From: Syntrophus aciditrophicus SB
GTDB lineage: Bacteria; Desulfobacterota; Syntrophia; Syntrophales; Syntrophaceae
DNA: 64,000 nt
Direction: 5' to 3'
Assembly: GCF_000013405.1 (NCBI RefSeq)
Contig: NC_007759.1
Location: 1,179,001-1,243,000, forward strand
The notes under the pieces were generated by a model, which was not told where the DNA came from, ran no database searches, and saw only the letters and a list, made by a program, of their open reading frames with translations. Each line of letters starts with the position of its first letter. Positions within the stretch are counted from its first letter, which is position 1. Below are positions 63,894 through 64,000 of this stretch, one piece after another. The position numbers were made by a program, and so were the translations under genes.

Positions 63894-64000
63894 TCATTTT
63901 CTGAAGGCCAGTTTTAAATCATAGAATCCGGCCTTTAATTTTCCGGTGATATCAAAACCTCCCTTGGCAAAGGTATTCAGCATCGGTTCGTTTTCCATAA
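63894..64000 (-). CDS. Partial acyl-CoA transferase/GNAT paralogue (C-terminus)
   Basis: The last 35 codons of a gene running off the window. The translated end (MENEPMLNTFAKGGFDITGK, then AGFYDLKLAFRK) matches the C-terminus of the 61630 gene (MENEAMLNTFAREKGEFEIT, then SGFYDLKLAFRK) with a 2-residue gap. Therefore a tandem paralogue with the same GNAT extension. The N-terminal part lies outside. Confidence 0.85.
   Translation of the reverse strand, partial: MENEPMLNTFAKGGFDITGKLKAGFYDLKLAFRK

Overview
The window looks like a chromosome segment of a motile, Gram-negative anaerobe of the Desulfobacterota (Deltaproteobacteria). A syntrophic, Syntrophus-like bacterium is my best guess. This rests on the rpoN-ptsN-rapZ/lipopolysaccharide-transport gene order, a PocR/multi-PAS regulator, a sodium-pump decarboxylase beta subunit, acyl-CoA transferase/GNAT fusions and a deltaproteobacterial-style chemosensory cluster. 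I recognise no protein as identical to a known one, so the species is inference.

Region 1, about 1-15,400, is an accretion island at tRNA-Lys(UUU) (15306-15381, minus strand). Three decayed copies of the 3' half of this tRNA lie at about 50-101, 1289-1320 and 5419-5473. Each follows a hairpin, as the real tRNA 3' end follows the integrase terminator. I read this as successive integrations at one tRNA. The segments carry a small orphan gene, a cupin protein, a PocR/PAS/LuxR regulator, IS110 and integrase remnants, a sodium-pump decarboxylase beta subunit with two tiny membrane proteins, an ISL3 element, an ankyrin protein, and a phage- or satellite-like module (replication protein, VRR-NUC nuclease, excisionase, tyrosine integrase) with a tRNA-like structure and a long hairpin.

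Region 2, 15,445-23,426, is housekeeping: purA, serA, serC (serine synthesis; the serC N-terminus appears to carry two 1-base deletions), radA, a PhoB-type regulator and alanine dehydrogenase.

Region 3, 23,481-41,849, is a chemosensory and motor region. It holds two methyl-accepting chemotaxis proteins, a Rossmann/MCP-tip hybrid, CheW, a sigma-54 activator facing an MCP gene that has a good sigma-54 promoter, then cheR-cheD-HDOD-cheY-cheX-(degenerate cheD)-cheB-cheA-cheY-cheX. A pilZ-motA-motB operon lies on the other strand.

Region 4, 42,131-45,332, is a zinc/manganese-type ABC transporter with a Fur-family regulator. Region 5, 45,507-56,148, is a long plus-strand block: xerD, a TPR protein, kdsA, kdsC, lptC, lptA, lptB, rpoN, hpf, ptsN, hprK, rapZ. 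It links lipopolysaccharide core synthesis and export with nitrogen-PTS and sigma-54 regulation. The sigma factor encoded here would serve the sigma-54 promoter of region 3.

Region 6, 56,198-64,000, is on the minus strand: an M23 peptidase, typA, a phosphomannomutase, a frameshifted unknown gene and two tandem acyl-CoA transferase/GNAT genes, the second cut by the window edge. I saw no CRISPR array, no rRNA and no recognisable anti-phage defence system.
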